From positions 59,492,440 to 59,556,439 of the forward strand of contig OX235262.1 in NCBI GenBank assembly GCA_944472135.2: DNA of 64,000 nt, written 5' to 3'. The DNA comes from Trichobilharzia regenti. Its lineage: Eukaryota; Platyhelminthes; Trematoda; Strigeidida; Schistosomatidae. Positions 1 through 13,700 of the stretch are shown here, one piece after another. Made by a program: the position numbers and the translations under genes. The first letter of the stretch is position 1, and each line of letters opens with the position of its first letter. Below the pieces are notes generated by a model. The model worked only from the letters and a program-made list of their open reading frames with translations. It had not been told where the DNA came from and did not search any database.

Positions 1-162
1 TGGAGTAAAATAGGTGTTGGATGCCTTGAAATTGTTCATCTTTAATCCTGATGATAACGAAGTAGAAGACGAAGAAGAAGAATCAGATGGGAGTAGAAGA
101 CTGAGATTCATTTGACCAATCAACAGTTTACCTGACATTTGTCTTGAATTCAGCGCTTGGTT
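1..162 (-). CDS. BACE-like gene exon 4 (partial at left edge)
   Basis: Starts after a minus-strand ...gaataag acceptor, phase 0, with NQALNSRQMSGKLLIGQMNL. This aligns with the BACE segment NQSEVLAS..GGSMIIGGIDHSL. A serine-rich run (six consecutive Ser after LLLPSD) from a tct/tcg trinucleotide tract follows, then NNFKASNTYFTP, which corresponds to the SLWYTPI strand. The exon is open to base 1, 54 codons seen. The Ser-rich loop is longer than in vertebrate BACE. Confidence 0.72.
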
Positions 163-3100
163 CTTATTCTTTAAGTTAATAAAGGAATACATGTTCAAAG
201 AAGGAAATATCAAATTAAAGTGTTTTAAAATATATGTACTTTGAAATTTTTCTGAGAATCAAAGTATAGAATGTGAACGTTCTGAAGTCAGCATAGACAA
301 CATGATCAGTGTAGTTACAAAAGAAAATAATAAATCTTACTCACTATTATAAACGCTTTTTATATTTCTCAATGACTGAAAAATCATACAACATTGTTTT
401 CACTGACTTTCCGACATTTAATGCTGCTAACAGCCTTATCAAAGTAATACTAAACCAGAATATACATAGGGTTACAGAATGAGTTAATTCTGTGTTGTCA
501 AACGAATGAACTGGTTAAGATAACGAACCATGTGCAGATTGTCAGATTTTATAAACTTTTCAAATTATAAATGAAATCGCTCATCATATTCATGTTGATT
601 TTGTGGTGGATCAAAGAATTTCGTCTATTCAACTGAATCTCAGTCATTTATCTGTGCTAACTGGATCAGACAGTTGGGTTTTGAAGGAACAACCACACCA
701 CTGTGTGTTGTGACGTGATTGTGTACCTGTGCATTCTCTTTATACTATCAATAATAAATAGACCTTTGAATAGATGTCAGGGTTATATTCTGTCTTCTCT
801 AGTTGGAGTGAGGGAGCTAAGAACAGTTAAGTCGCCAGGTCGGGTAGGTCAGGATAGAGGAGTCAGCAGGTAGTATGACCACAGCTCATGTCTAGTAGGA
901 CAGATGGTCACACAACGGTCGTCAGCATTATTTCTAGTTGAAGCTCATCGGTAACGAGCTCAGTGTCGTCCGAGCAGTCCAACGAAGTGGTAACCTATAG
1001 TTTTGCCACTACATGAGGAGGGAGAAGTGTTGGAATCAGGTTAAAATTTGTCTTAATTCTTCATTCCTATTCACGATGAAGTGCATCTGATATTAAACAT
1101 TGTTTATGTCGTTTCAATTTTTCTGGATGGTTTGAATATTGAAAAAATCAGTTTTCTGATCTGATTCCATAGAGTGTAGACTGATGATATACAAACTTTC
1201 AAGCTTTTCTACTTCCATAAGTACTCAGAGTCTTTTCCTCATCTCTTTTCAGATTTTAAGTGCAAGAAGAGATTTGGTAACACTACACAGTCTAACACTT
1301 TTTCATTTTTTGTGAATAAAAAATATGAAGACTAACTGCTTTGTGATTGATATAGGAAATTCAGATATAATGAAGAAGAATATTTGTAACTAATGTTGAT
1401 GACATTAATGTATTTGTGTTCTCTGAGCTAAATAGTTCAGCTGAATAGCTTTCATAGTCTTTTTCAAGAAATAAAATCTTCACCTCAATCTCCACTGTGA
1501 AGTGGGCTTTAAGTATTCTTCATAAGTTTGTCAGTCATCTCTCTTGGTAACCTTGAATGTGATCGATTGTTTCTAGAGATTTTCTCAACTTTGAGTCCAT
1601 TTATATTGATACTGATTATTTTATTGACTTGAAAGTTTACCTTTTGTCTATATGAATTCCTTTCCTATCGGTTGATAAATCTCCGCTATATCATGATATT
1701 TGTATGAAGAATTTTGAAAGGTCACTTTGCATTAAAGTCTGTGCTGAAGATGATTTTCAGATAGAAACAATGAAAACGTCTCAGCTAAACCAACCAGCTA
1801 AAAGTACATATATATATATATACGCCACGCGAGAAACGTCCGCAGCATGATAGACTATACTTACTAATATCGCATGACAGGATTGATCACGGACTAAGAT
1901 CAGTTAACGAACCATTAAAAAACTGAATCAATCCTGTAACCAATCAAGTCCCTGTAAACCGACACTTGATAATATCTCATTGATTATTAAGGAAAACAGT
2001 TTTAACATCATATCAAATAATACTCCTTAATTCTCATTGCACATACTTTGAAAGTAATGAAGATTGAAAGTATAGTTAAACCCGCCATTTACAAACTAAA
2101 CAGTTAAAGTTGTGAATACACCACAGTTTATGTGGGAAATCGGATATATTCAAATTACATTTTGTGATCTGCTCAACAGTTGGAATTCCAGTGGAATGAA
2201 TCGAATTTCTTAACATCACCCTGTGCGATTACGTAAAGGACAAACAAAAGCTATTCGTAGTGCTATTCTATCTCATCTTGTGGATACAGAACACGCGATT
2301 GATGTTAACAAGGCTTCAGAGTCATCTACCGCATTCCAACAAATATTAATTTCACCTTGAGTTCGACTACTAAATATTGCTGAGGCTGTTGGGATCCACA
2401 TTAAGAAGCCTAATTTATGTGTCCAAAAGAAGTGAGTTCAGACATTGTCCTTACCTTCGTCATCTAGGTTTGAATGATCCTCAGTTTTTGTGGAATTTCC
2501 CTCATTTTAGTTGATATTCTATTCGCTATTATATCTTTATTATTATTATAATTTATTCACCTTTAATGAACTGTAATTCCATTGATCATACTTTACAAAT
2601 CGATATTATTAAAAAAACACTACTGTTGTTATTGACTACTGTTATAGAATATTCTATTTATATAAACATATGTATATGACTGTAGAGCCAGAAGTGGAAA
2701 TTATCGAAAAGGATATTTTTCGTTCAGTTATTTTGTGTTTTGTAGATCTTTAAGTTAAATCACATCGCATAAATTGCTGATGTTGCTGCAGCCGTGGAAT
2801 GCTCACCAACCACGAAGGTGGTCTAGGATTCCATTTCCAGCAGCTGAGCTATTAGTGAGTACGGTAAAGGGGAGAGGTTGGACGACACCACCTAGTACAA
2901 AGAACTCTATCTCTACTGCAAAACTCAAAAACTAAAAGCTTGAAGCCTTATGTTACACTTGGGATGCAAATTAATAAAATAATTAATAACAAATACACAA
3001 TAAGAAATCTTTCTTACCCCAAGCTTCGAAACAGTGAACGGCTAACATGCACTATTTTTCCACATAAGTGGTTTATAACAACTCATATCACTTAGTGGTA

Positions 3101-6100
3101 TATACAAAGACTGAAAATAGCTGGTTTGTATTCTTTAGTTGATACGAAAACAATGCGAAACTATTTAAAAATAAAACACCTGTGCGTAAGCCATCATTTC
3201 ACCAGTTAATATTTAGTATTTATTTATTATTCCCCTGCATTCCGAGTGGAACATAAGGCTTCAACAACACATCTCCACTTTCTTCTATTCTCTGCTGTCC
3301 TCGTCATCAGGGTCCACGATTGACCATAATCTCTAACCTCCTCCTCCTCCTCCCCAACTCACGATCTTCCCCATGTCACCCTGGGACGACACATTAGTCG
3401 CTTCCGATTCAGATTCCACTTGAGCCATGGTCTGCATTGAGTGCGATGTCATTCAATGATTTCCTTAACATGTAGTCAGTCAATCTCCAGTTTCTTCTAC
3501 ATATTTGTTGGTCAGTCGGCTCATGGTTGGTTTGTTCCAACTGAAAAGTTTCGTCTTGCTAATCCTTTCTCACTGGTCGTTTGATCTTCAGTATAGTGCC
3601 AGCGAGGGCAGCTGTTGATAAATGTTTGCAACCTGTTGAAAATGCTCTTTGTGACACGCTGGCCAAGTTTCCTACCCGTATAAAAGGACCGACTTCATAT
3701 TTGTGTTGAAAATTAGAATGTTGTTCATTAAGCTGGCTGAATGCAGTGTAGACGATTTCCAAACTGGTGTCTGGTTCATGAAGGCGTATCTTGCCTTTCC
3801 GATTTTGGCTGGCTGGCTTTGACATCTTCATCCGTTTCTTCTGTGACTGAAACCGTACTTCCTGGCTGGATAAGTGAAGTTAGTAACCTCATTCAAATCT
3901 CTCCTTCTGATGGTGATTGGTGCTAGTTGTTGTTGCTGTTGGTCGGTTATATTCACTTTCATCTTCTCTACGTTCGCTTGGAGTCCTGTTTTCATTTCTA
4001 TTCTCTTCTGCCAGTTTGTTGACTTCCGCCTGTAGGTCTTCGAGTTTACGTGAAATTCAATATAAATCATCTGAGAAATCCTGATCTTCTACAATATTTT
4101 TTTATAGGTCTAACGTATTCGTGTGTTCTTACTTTCAATGTACAGTCTGACGCATAACTCAGTCAATCAAAACTGGAAATATCATCGGTGATAATTGTCA
4201 GCCTTATCTATCCTACTCATATATTCACTTCGAATGCCTCGCTGAGTTTTCCGTTGTGAATCACTTGACACGTGGCATTGCCAGATAGCCAGCCACCTAT
4301 TGAATGAGGTTGATAAAGACTTGAGGTACGACATAGTGTTGAGGCAGTTTCAAAATTACTTATCGGTCAATGGTGTCTTGTGAGGGACTTTTTGAAGTCG
4401 ATGAAGTTGAGGTAGAGGTTTGACTGCCATTCTACGCTTTGTTCCATGACCACGATGCTTAGAGTTTCAATTTCACTAGCACATGATCTGCCTTTCCTGA
4501 ATCCAGCTTGTCCCGGGCGGAGTTCTTTGTCCAGTGCATCTTTCATTCTCTTTTAGGATGACGCAACTCAGTATTTTACTTGGCTTGGACAAGAGAATTT
4601 TCTCATCCCAGTCATTTCTTGCACAGTAGGGCGTAAGTCACCCTTCTTTGGCAGCTTGAAAATAAAGCCTTTTTTCCGATAAGTAGGTACCTTTTCTTCT
4701 CTCCAAATTTTCGCAATAATGGAATAAGCGAATCTGTTGCAGTCTCTGGGTCCGTTTTCACCGCTTTAAGGGATATTCCATTTGGTCCTGCTGCCTTCCC
4801 AACCGCTGTTCACTGGCTTGATCGAAATTAAGGTTTCTGCTTTCGTCGGAAAATTGGTGTCCACTGACAGTTCCGTGCGTGCTGTTGGTTGTGGCGGTAT
4901 TTCTGGACGAGTATCAGGTGATGGTCAATCCAACAGTCTTTTGGAATGATTAGCCCATTGTTTTGGTTGTCTTTCCTCCTCGGTAGTCACAAACCCTTTG
5001 AGATCTTTAAATGGTTTCACCATCTGGGTTGATCCCCTCCCGGATCCGGATTGGTTGGTTATCTGATATAATGTTCTGAGGTCTCTTTTACCTGCAGGCT
5101 GCCTGTTCTGCTTCAGTTGTCGTTCAGTGTGTGGTAGAATTGTTTTTTGTCTTTCCTGGCATTCTTCTTCACTTCTTTATTCAGTTCAATCTAAATTGAA
5201 CTCAGCTTCTCCTTCTGTTGCCCATCTCCGCATTAAGTTTTGTCTTTCCCCGTCCTCCTCTCCTCTCTTCTGTTAGCTTCGAGGTGTCTGTTGAGAGTCA
5301 CTCTTTTTGTGTCTCTTCTTTCTCCCTCAAACATTTTTACACATTTCCTTGAATATCACCCTCAGAGAGTTTATTCCAGTGTTCTTCCACGCAGGTCTCC
5401 TCAGTGATAACAGGTAGTCTCTCTGACTTTTATGTGTTCTGATCTGTAGTGAAGTCTTCTCTTGTAGTTTTGTCTTTTAGTTTCTGAATGTTGAACCTAA
5501 ATTACAGGGGTCTGTCTCCGTTGGTTTTCATGGATTTCAGCTTCACCGTATAAGTAGGTTCCTTGAACCAGATAATGGTCTGAGCTCACATCTGCTCCGC
5601 TTCTCAACTTTGTGTCCAGCAGACTGTCTGTGTCTCCAATTCCTTGAGAGCGAGATGAAATCTATCTGTTTCGGGGAGTGTACGTTGTGCAAAATCCATA
5701 TCTCTGGCCTTATATATATATCCTTGTGCTTGTACATGCTGCCTCCGATCACCAGCTCACTGAAGCGCAGAAGTCTGCGAATAATTTTCCGTTCTCATTC
5801 ATTTCTCCAAGCAATAGTCTCTCGGCTCGTCATGAATTACCTTGCTGTATTATCTGCTCCCAATTCGGCTGGGATTCATACCGCTGAAGGTAATCATCAT
5901 GAAGTCTTCGACATAGGTTTCTTGCTTTTAGCATTCATCGGCCAGGCTTATCTACAGTCTCAACTGACAGAATTCAGTCTAAGCCGAACAAAGAACTAGA
6001 CGCATGACAATAGTTGCTTACTGCTTTGTGTTCGGTCAGAGTAACAAATGTCTTTATATGTCTCACTAAGAAAGGCCACTAAGTAATGCGAGTCAAAATT

Positions 6101-9100
6101 CCTGAAATCAAAGCATCTCTTCAGATAACTGTCAAATGCAAATGTTGTTTCATAGAATTAAGATTTTACCCAAAAACCAATCTAGATAGGTTGGGGGAAA
6201 CAAGTATACATCCTGCAACTCCAAAATTACTTGTTCTACTTAGACTAGAGTCAAGTTAAAACAATAAACTAATCTTTCGAAATACTTAATATATTTCGGA
6301 ATCAGAAGTGTGGAACGCTGATGATGCATATATGAACAACCGAAAGTAATACGACAGCATGTTGAATGCCATGCATAATCTATTGGCAAAAAACTCAGCC
6401 TAACCAGTCGACTTAAACAATGAAAGTTACCAGCCACTGTTGAATGATGAAAAGCCAATAATAATAATAATAATTTTTGGAAACTACTTCCCGCTACAGC
6501 ACAACTTAGCAGTTTCCATTCAAATGAATATTGTGGTTTGAAGCTGCTCAAGGCAAGTGAATTAACGGGGAAGTGTATGCGTTGACTCTAAACGCTAAAT
6601 AATCGGTAATATTTTAGTGAGAAGACATGCAGTTTCAACCAGAATGTAAACAAATTATGAAAGTCAGCTGGTGAAGACAAGAGATCAGAATCTAGCTCTG
6701 CATAAATACCCCAAGGATGAAACAGAAAAATAGATAGTTCAGACTATTAAGTCATATGACAGAGCGTCAGAGACATCTGAACTGAAACGGCTGCTGAATG
6801 AAAAGAGAACACGAGTGTATTGCGTGAATACATTAGACAATCTTTGTTTTCCCCTTCGAATCAGAATCCAGGAAGACATGATATATATATTCTTTCATAT
6901 CAATGCATATAGATAATTATGGACATCAGTTTGATTGGAATAATGTCGACATTTTAAACAGAGGAAATACCAAAAGTGCCAGAGAATTCCTAGAAACCTG
7001 GTCATCAAAAGAATTTACGATTAACAAACATGTTAATATAGACCAAATCTACCAACTAATAATAAGTAAATTATCACTTGACGAGAAAGTTTAAAATCTA
7101 TTTCAATAGAAAATGATCCATACATATGTAAAGATGGCTACCAGGAGACGCGATTCTATCACTCATGGAAAATTTAAACCAGTTTACTTTATGCTAAAAA
7201 TTGCGCTGAAAGGGTATGTTGTCTAGAATGACGGTGAAAGCTCTACAACTAAACTAACCAGATCAGAGAACACTAGTAATTGCAAGAAATAGCATATCCT
7301 TTAAAAGATTGAACTGTGGTTTCATTTTTCTCTGCTATTACTGAGATTCATTACTTAGTGTTAGATGGCCGATTTTTGCATAACTTTGGATGGGTTGTAA
7401 CAGATCAGTTACTCTGCGGTCATTTTCGAATTTACGCCGCTCTAAATTTTAATAGGAAACTAATGAGAATGACAGTAAAAGATAACTGCATCAATGGTAC
7501 ACATATATAGAAGATCCAAGATTAGAGATATATTTATTTATTTTTATCTTTGATTACAGCTTGATTCCATACTGTAATTTTGGTAGAAGTATGGAATTTT
7601 CAGCATGTGATATCGGTAGCCCAAATTTTGCAGGCCGACCATAGATATCAGGTGTGCGTCGGCAGGGGATCGAACCCCGGACCATGTGCATGGTTGCTGA
7701 GAGTCTTAACCACCGTGCCACCGAAGCACATATAATGAATAGGTAAGAGTTGTCTAATGTGGAAATCTACAACACTCAGTACGATTAATAAAATGCGAAT
7801 GTTCAACGCCAATAAGAAGTCAGCGCTTCTAGATGGTTCATAGATTTGTCACATCAGGCAAGGCATTTCACCAACATCTGTCCCTTTCGATAGATACTGA
7901 AGGTTATATGGCCTGTTGGTCGGAGAGGATAAGGAATATGAAACCTGGCAGTGTAGCGAAATAACGAAGAATCTATCGCTTAACAAATATGTATGTGGAA
8001 GTGGAGATAGACTGGAAATACTTTGAGGAGACCTTCAAGTGGCACCACACTCTAGGCCGTCAAATGGAAACCAAAAAAGAATTTTTGAGTTGTAAATCTG
8101 CAGTTACCCTAGAGGAGATGATGTTAGGATGAAATGAAAGCTAGTAGGCAATATGGAATGCCAAGTCAGAGTAGACTCCAGGGAAGAGAAAGGGATGGCA
8201 GTATACTTTGAAGCCCAGTGTCCACGAAACAACAAATTGAGAGGTGATAAAAAGTAATTTGAACGTGAATAGTATACAAAAATTACCTACAAATAACGAT
8301 TTTACGTCCTGTTGTTAATTTTAAAGAATTTAATATGTTTTTAAATATTAGCAGACGAGCCTAGAGACCAAACTTCTGAGCATTACCTTTACTTTTGTCA
8401 AGATGTTGTCTGCTTAGTGCTGCCTAATGCTGGATCTCTGAAAACCATAATTTTAACTGCCTTTTATCCTTGTGAGTGCTGTGACTGAAATGTTACTCAT
8501 TCACCGTTTGAAATTCCATACTGTTTTCAATGAGTCACACCATTATGTGAGAGCTGGTGGTACTGCCTGACTGGTCAAACCTTAACAGAGGGGCTAGGAT
8601 TTGAACTGGTGTCTCACTGGTTGAAAATAGAGGCTCCAAACCAATAAGTCAAGGCTCCATTTGAGTGATATTATCCTACTGAGACTCTAATCAAAAGGGA
8701 TAGAAACAATAAACATCCGTGAATACTTGAATGTTAAGTCAGTAGAAAGTATTTCTGTGATCATATCCTTTATCTGACATGATGAATAGCGCAGATCCTC
8801 TTAGTACATAGTTTCAGAGCTATCCGCTAGCCAAAATTGTAAACAAAAAATTACCTTGATGTTTACGTACCGAATCGGGATCATGAGAAAAAACAATAAC
8901 AAAGCTTAACCTTCTGGAATTCACTAACCAATCATAGAAGACTTAACGTGCGCAATTAGGATTCGCTGAAATATGGCTTAACTTTCTAAGAAACAGTAAC
9001 AAGCAGTAAAGGATAATCTTCAGGAAGAAAACAAACAGTCAGACGACGTTGCTTCTCTGTTAACAATAATAAATAATAATAATTTACTTAAGAATGTATA

Positions 9101-10734
9101 AATATCTGTCGATTTTCTCAATAACGATCTATTGCCTGGCCTTTGTATTCTGTCGTATCGGTACTAGGTTAATAAAGGTGCAATAGATTTCATTTCCCAA
9201 AGCAGTTGAGGCTTTAGGAATCAATGCTTATACTACTGAACTTCACTTATAATTATCACAGAATCCAAGACATACACACACAACTCATTATCCCGTTAAA
9301 ACTATGCATACATATTCTTAAGTAGACTGCGAAACGGGAAACTTCCAGACTGTGATATTTTAATTCAGTAACTTTGCATAAATTAAACTAATTTTAAAGT
9401 AGCTTATAACCACTGATCAACATGTAAACGGAGCTTCAGGATCGTAGTTCAATGTAGGTACTCAAAATCGGTAAACATAGACCATTTAGTCCAAAGCTGT
9501 GAATTTGATGGTGCTTTGAAATATAATCAAGAAAAGTAATTATTGTGTGTAGGATAATATTTCTGCATATTTTATACAAAAACAATAATCAAAGGTATAA
9601 AGATTGTTCTTTAATCAACAGGACGGCGTTTTCTGGAGTTCTAGTGAGAAGTCATGACCACTGAGGGCCATCCTGATGTCACATGTGAGGATGGATTTCC
9701 CGCCAGTGACACTGGTTGGTGGTCGCGCTAAATGCATCAGGAATCGTCAAAGTTGCGATTCATGCGTTGGCCATTGATTCGGGTCCCAGTGACCAAATGG
9801 TCTACGAGCTTGCTTCGTAACTCGAAGGTCCTGGGTTCTGATTCTTGTGGCGGATGCATACTGGCGATGGTTGTGCGTCAGTGGGACAGTGGTTAGGACT
9901 CTCGCCGACCATGCACATGGTTTGGGGTTCGAGCCCGCGCCGACGCACACCTGATATCCATGGTCGGCCGCGAAATTTGGGCTACCGATATCCATGCTGA
10001 AAATTCCATACTTGTACCAAAAATACGGTGTGGAATCGAGCTGTAATCAAAAATAAAAAAAAAAAATAAAAAAATGGTTCTCATAATAGGACAAAACAGC
10101 CGTCCGGGACTCCCTTTTCTTTAATGGTTTTCTAATTGATATCAATCCTTGGTCAAACTCGAAAAGATATATCAAATCCTTAGAAAACAAACTCTTGAAA
10201 ACTATAAATTTACCAATGTTGTTCCACACAGCAATAATCCAAACTGTTTTGATATTTTCCAAAATTGATTTAATTTATCCAAATAACTAATTGGTTGAGA
10301 TATTTTCGCCTTGGTTGGTTGTATCTTTAGTTGAGTAAAGATGGCTGTTCTTTCTTCTTGACTATGATTTGTTATTCTGTGTGGTTTAACAAATAATGAT
10401 GTGAAGCCTAAACCGATAATTCCATACCATGTAGAATGACTATGTTTAAGGAATAATTTCGTTGAGTTGAAAATCAAACCAAATGATAACGGGATTCGGT
10501 AATTATGAATGGCAGTAGAAGGTAACATTGTCTCTGGTTGGGGAACATCAGTTCGGTTGAAGAAAAAAACAAAAGTATGAAAACCATGGAAATTGTTGCA
10601 GTAGTTTATATTACGTTATTATATAAGCATAAATTGTAAAAAATGGGGGCAGAGTCACTAATAGGTTCTACTGCACATATTGTTTAATGCATGAGTAGAT
10701 AGTGTATAGACTTTTGTAATTAATTATTTGAGGA

Positions 10735-10772
<38 letters not shown>

Positions 10773-13700
10773 TCGCGGTAACCGAAGCTGAATGTTCTAC
10801 GATGTCGCTTTGTATATGGAAGGTCCTGGTCCCAACTCCGGTGGATGAGTACTGACGATGAGGCTCAAACTAGGACGAAACAGCTGTCCAAAATTCCTGG
10901 TTTCCAATAATTCTCTCAGTGATATCAATCCGTCATCAAATTTGACTAAAAAATCTGTTTTATTTTTCTAGTAGACTGTCTTAACGTGATATAAACCTTT
11001 ATTTCAATGATAACTTCTATAATCTAGCATTAAACTGTCCAAATCATGACAATGCTTGAATGACATAGAAAATATTATCTTCAACGCACCATTTGCACGG
11101 ATTTTCCGTGTTTTGCCACTTCTGGCCTTCATATTGTGTTTCTTTGTGTGCTGCCTTCACGTTTCCTATGCTTCCATGCAACGCCGTATCATTTGCTTTC
11201 TCCCCTATCAATTTATCTCCTTGCTACTTGATGTTTTTATGCCAATGAACGTCTCTTTATGTATGCATACTACTGATAAAACCTATCAGTAGCACACGAC
11301 ACAGGTGTTATCATTTCTCTCTTTTTTAAGTTTTGAGACAGTAGGCCCTTGTGCCTATTTGCACTCTTTAGACAATTTTTATCTCAGGAGTAATGCGTCT
11401 GATTTCAGCATTGAGTATTGTGGCTTCAAACGTCCGAGAGAATATAAATTATTTAGATTTAGCAGATTCACGTAACTTAGGAGCGTGAAACTTGAGTTAA
11501 CCACAAATGTTGACCATAAAACACTGATTAAAAGTGAACTGGTATGATGACGTATGTATCTCAGAGACTATTTCACAAAAGTGACTAGTCAGATAGACAT
11601 TTTGAGACTGTAGGAATCTGACTAATTCCAATTGATATATAACATCACGAACTGACAGCTGGCTAAATGAGGCTAAGAAGTGTGCGGACAGGTGAATATT
11701 TTATTATTGAACTACCAACGCATGAACAGCTAATTATTCCTGAGACAAGACAGAAAACACGATAAATGTCTATTTGTGATTTTCAAACTATCAAACTTCA
11801 AACCATCTGAAGTGCAATTTTATAACTTAGCTACAAACTCGACACTATAATTCACGTTGGTGAACTTCATTCCTGTGTTACGCATATTAAAAATACAAAA
11901 AAGAAAAACAAACCTGTATAAATATATTGTAAAATAATAATAATAAATAGACGCTTGGACAAGAAAATATTGATGTTCAGACTTAAATGACTTACTTTGA
12001 TGGTCAGCAAAGTGAAAATAATCTTGACAATCGACACCATACCAATAGCCTTTTTCATAACGAACATTTTGTATTGTATCAGAGCATTGTAGTGTGGATG
12101 ATTGATTTGGCTTAAACCAGTTGTCTACATTGGTTAGATTAACACCAGCAATAGCTATATTACTGCTACCAGTATCGACAAGTAGGTTTACCTACATAAA
12201 TTAGAAAAAAAGGATGCACAAAAGAGATGTACTACTAAGTAGCCTGAAGTAGTGCCGCATCATTTATCGCAAGGAAATTCATCGTGATAAAGTTTCTGTA
12301 GTAACTTTATTTATAGGGTGGTGTTGCTAGCCTCACGCCTGAGAAGGGGGTTGTTCCGTTAAAATATAGTTTACAGAGGAGCGCCTTGTGGGTTGCTCCC
12401 TTTGAAATCAAGAAAACAAGGAATAAAGCAATAAGAAAAACACCAGCAAAAGGAAAATAATTCATAACAGGAAAAGCAGTGACACTAAAAATAAAAAAAT
12501 AACTTTAGCAGTATTATCACAGTCAGATACAGTTAACAAAAATGGTACCGAAATCATAGACTCACTGACTTGAGCGAACTTAGACATGTAAATCCATCAA
12601 TATATGTAGTTATAGATATTAGTAAGTGTTAGACATTCACAAAATGGCAAGCAGATAGTTATAGGTATTATCGGTCAACAAGGTAATATCCACAAATTCA
12701 GTGTTCGAAAGGCGTATAATTACAATAAGTTCCACAACGTTTTGGCAAGAAACTCCACATAAGTAAGAGTTTTATATAACTGAGTGAGTGTAGCGTCACA
12801 ATCGAGAAGTCCGTCAAGGTCAATCAATCAGTCGACCTGGAGCCGGGTGAAAACTTCAGCAGAGAACCAAACTCAATGGAGACGTCCAGCTGAAGCCCTA
12901 TATTCCTCTAGGAATTAAAGGAAATAATAATAACTGCCGCATCATGAATGAAAAGTTTCGAAAGAGTGATTAATGTACAAAGATAACATATATATTTATC
13001 AGTCATTATGACGAAATCTAGTAGCCGGTCCATTAATTCTTATTTCTGCCAATTCGCAATGTATGTAGAGTGACCACTAGCCAGTGTCATTAATGAGAAT
13101 CTGTCACCGCACCCCACATTTTGGGCTTCATAGGGTTACGACTTCTTACTAGAATTTCAGTCAATTTCACTCTGTGGTCAGTCATAGTAGTGAGCATCAG
13201 GCTAATCTTTAAGTGTTAGTTTGCGGGAACTCGATTGATGTCATGCAATGATCACGAAAAGACTGCAGTTGGATAACCACTAAAAATCAGGGTGAATTAG
13301 GCTGTTTTATTCCGCCCCCCAGTGGTGGAATGGTCGACGGACTGGCATTTTCACTTGAAAGTTCAGTGTTCGACTATGAATTCGTACTTCTGAAGAGTTC
13401 AAAACAAGAAGTAAATGGCTTCTCACTAATCCTCATTAGTTACAGGGTTTTCATCATGAGCTGACATCAGTTAGAGAACCATTGAAAAACCTGGGAGTAC
13501 TGGACAGCTGTTTCGTCCTACTTTGGGACTCTTCAGAAGAACTCACTAACAGCCATGGTTCGAACCTAGGACCTTCTAGTTACAAGGCGAGTTAGCTCGT
13601 AGATTATTGAGCCACTGGGACCCGATCCAAGGATTCCTGAATTCTAACTTCTGCCAATTCAAGATATATCGCGACCACTTCGCAATGTCTTTTTCGATGA

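Noticed and set aside
14..114. Plus-strand terminal exon with an acidic tail (NPDDNEVEDEEEESDG) followed by AATAAA at about 179
   Set aside because: The same bases are exon 4 of the BACE-like gene on the minus strand, with matching splice phase and homology. The acidic reading is the antisense of the Ser-rich tract.
5610..5999. 129-codon plus ORF
   Set aside because: Antisense to the endonuclease region of the minus-strand RTE; no independent support.
7650..7735. tRNA gene
   Set aside because: It has a B box but the cloverleaf does not close, and the sequence continues into a SINE body repeated elsewhere.
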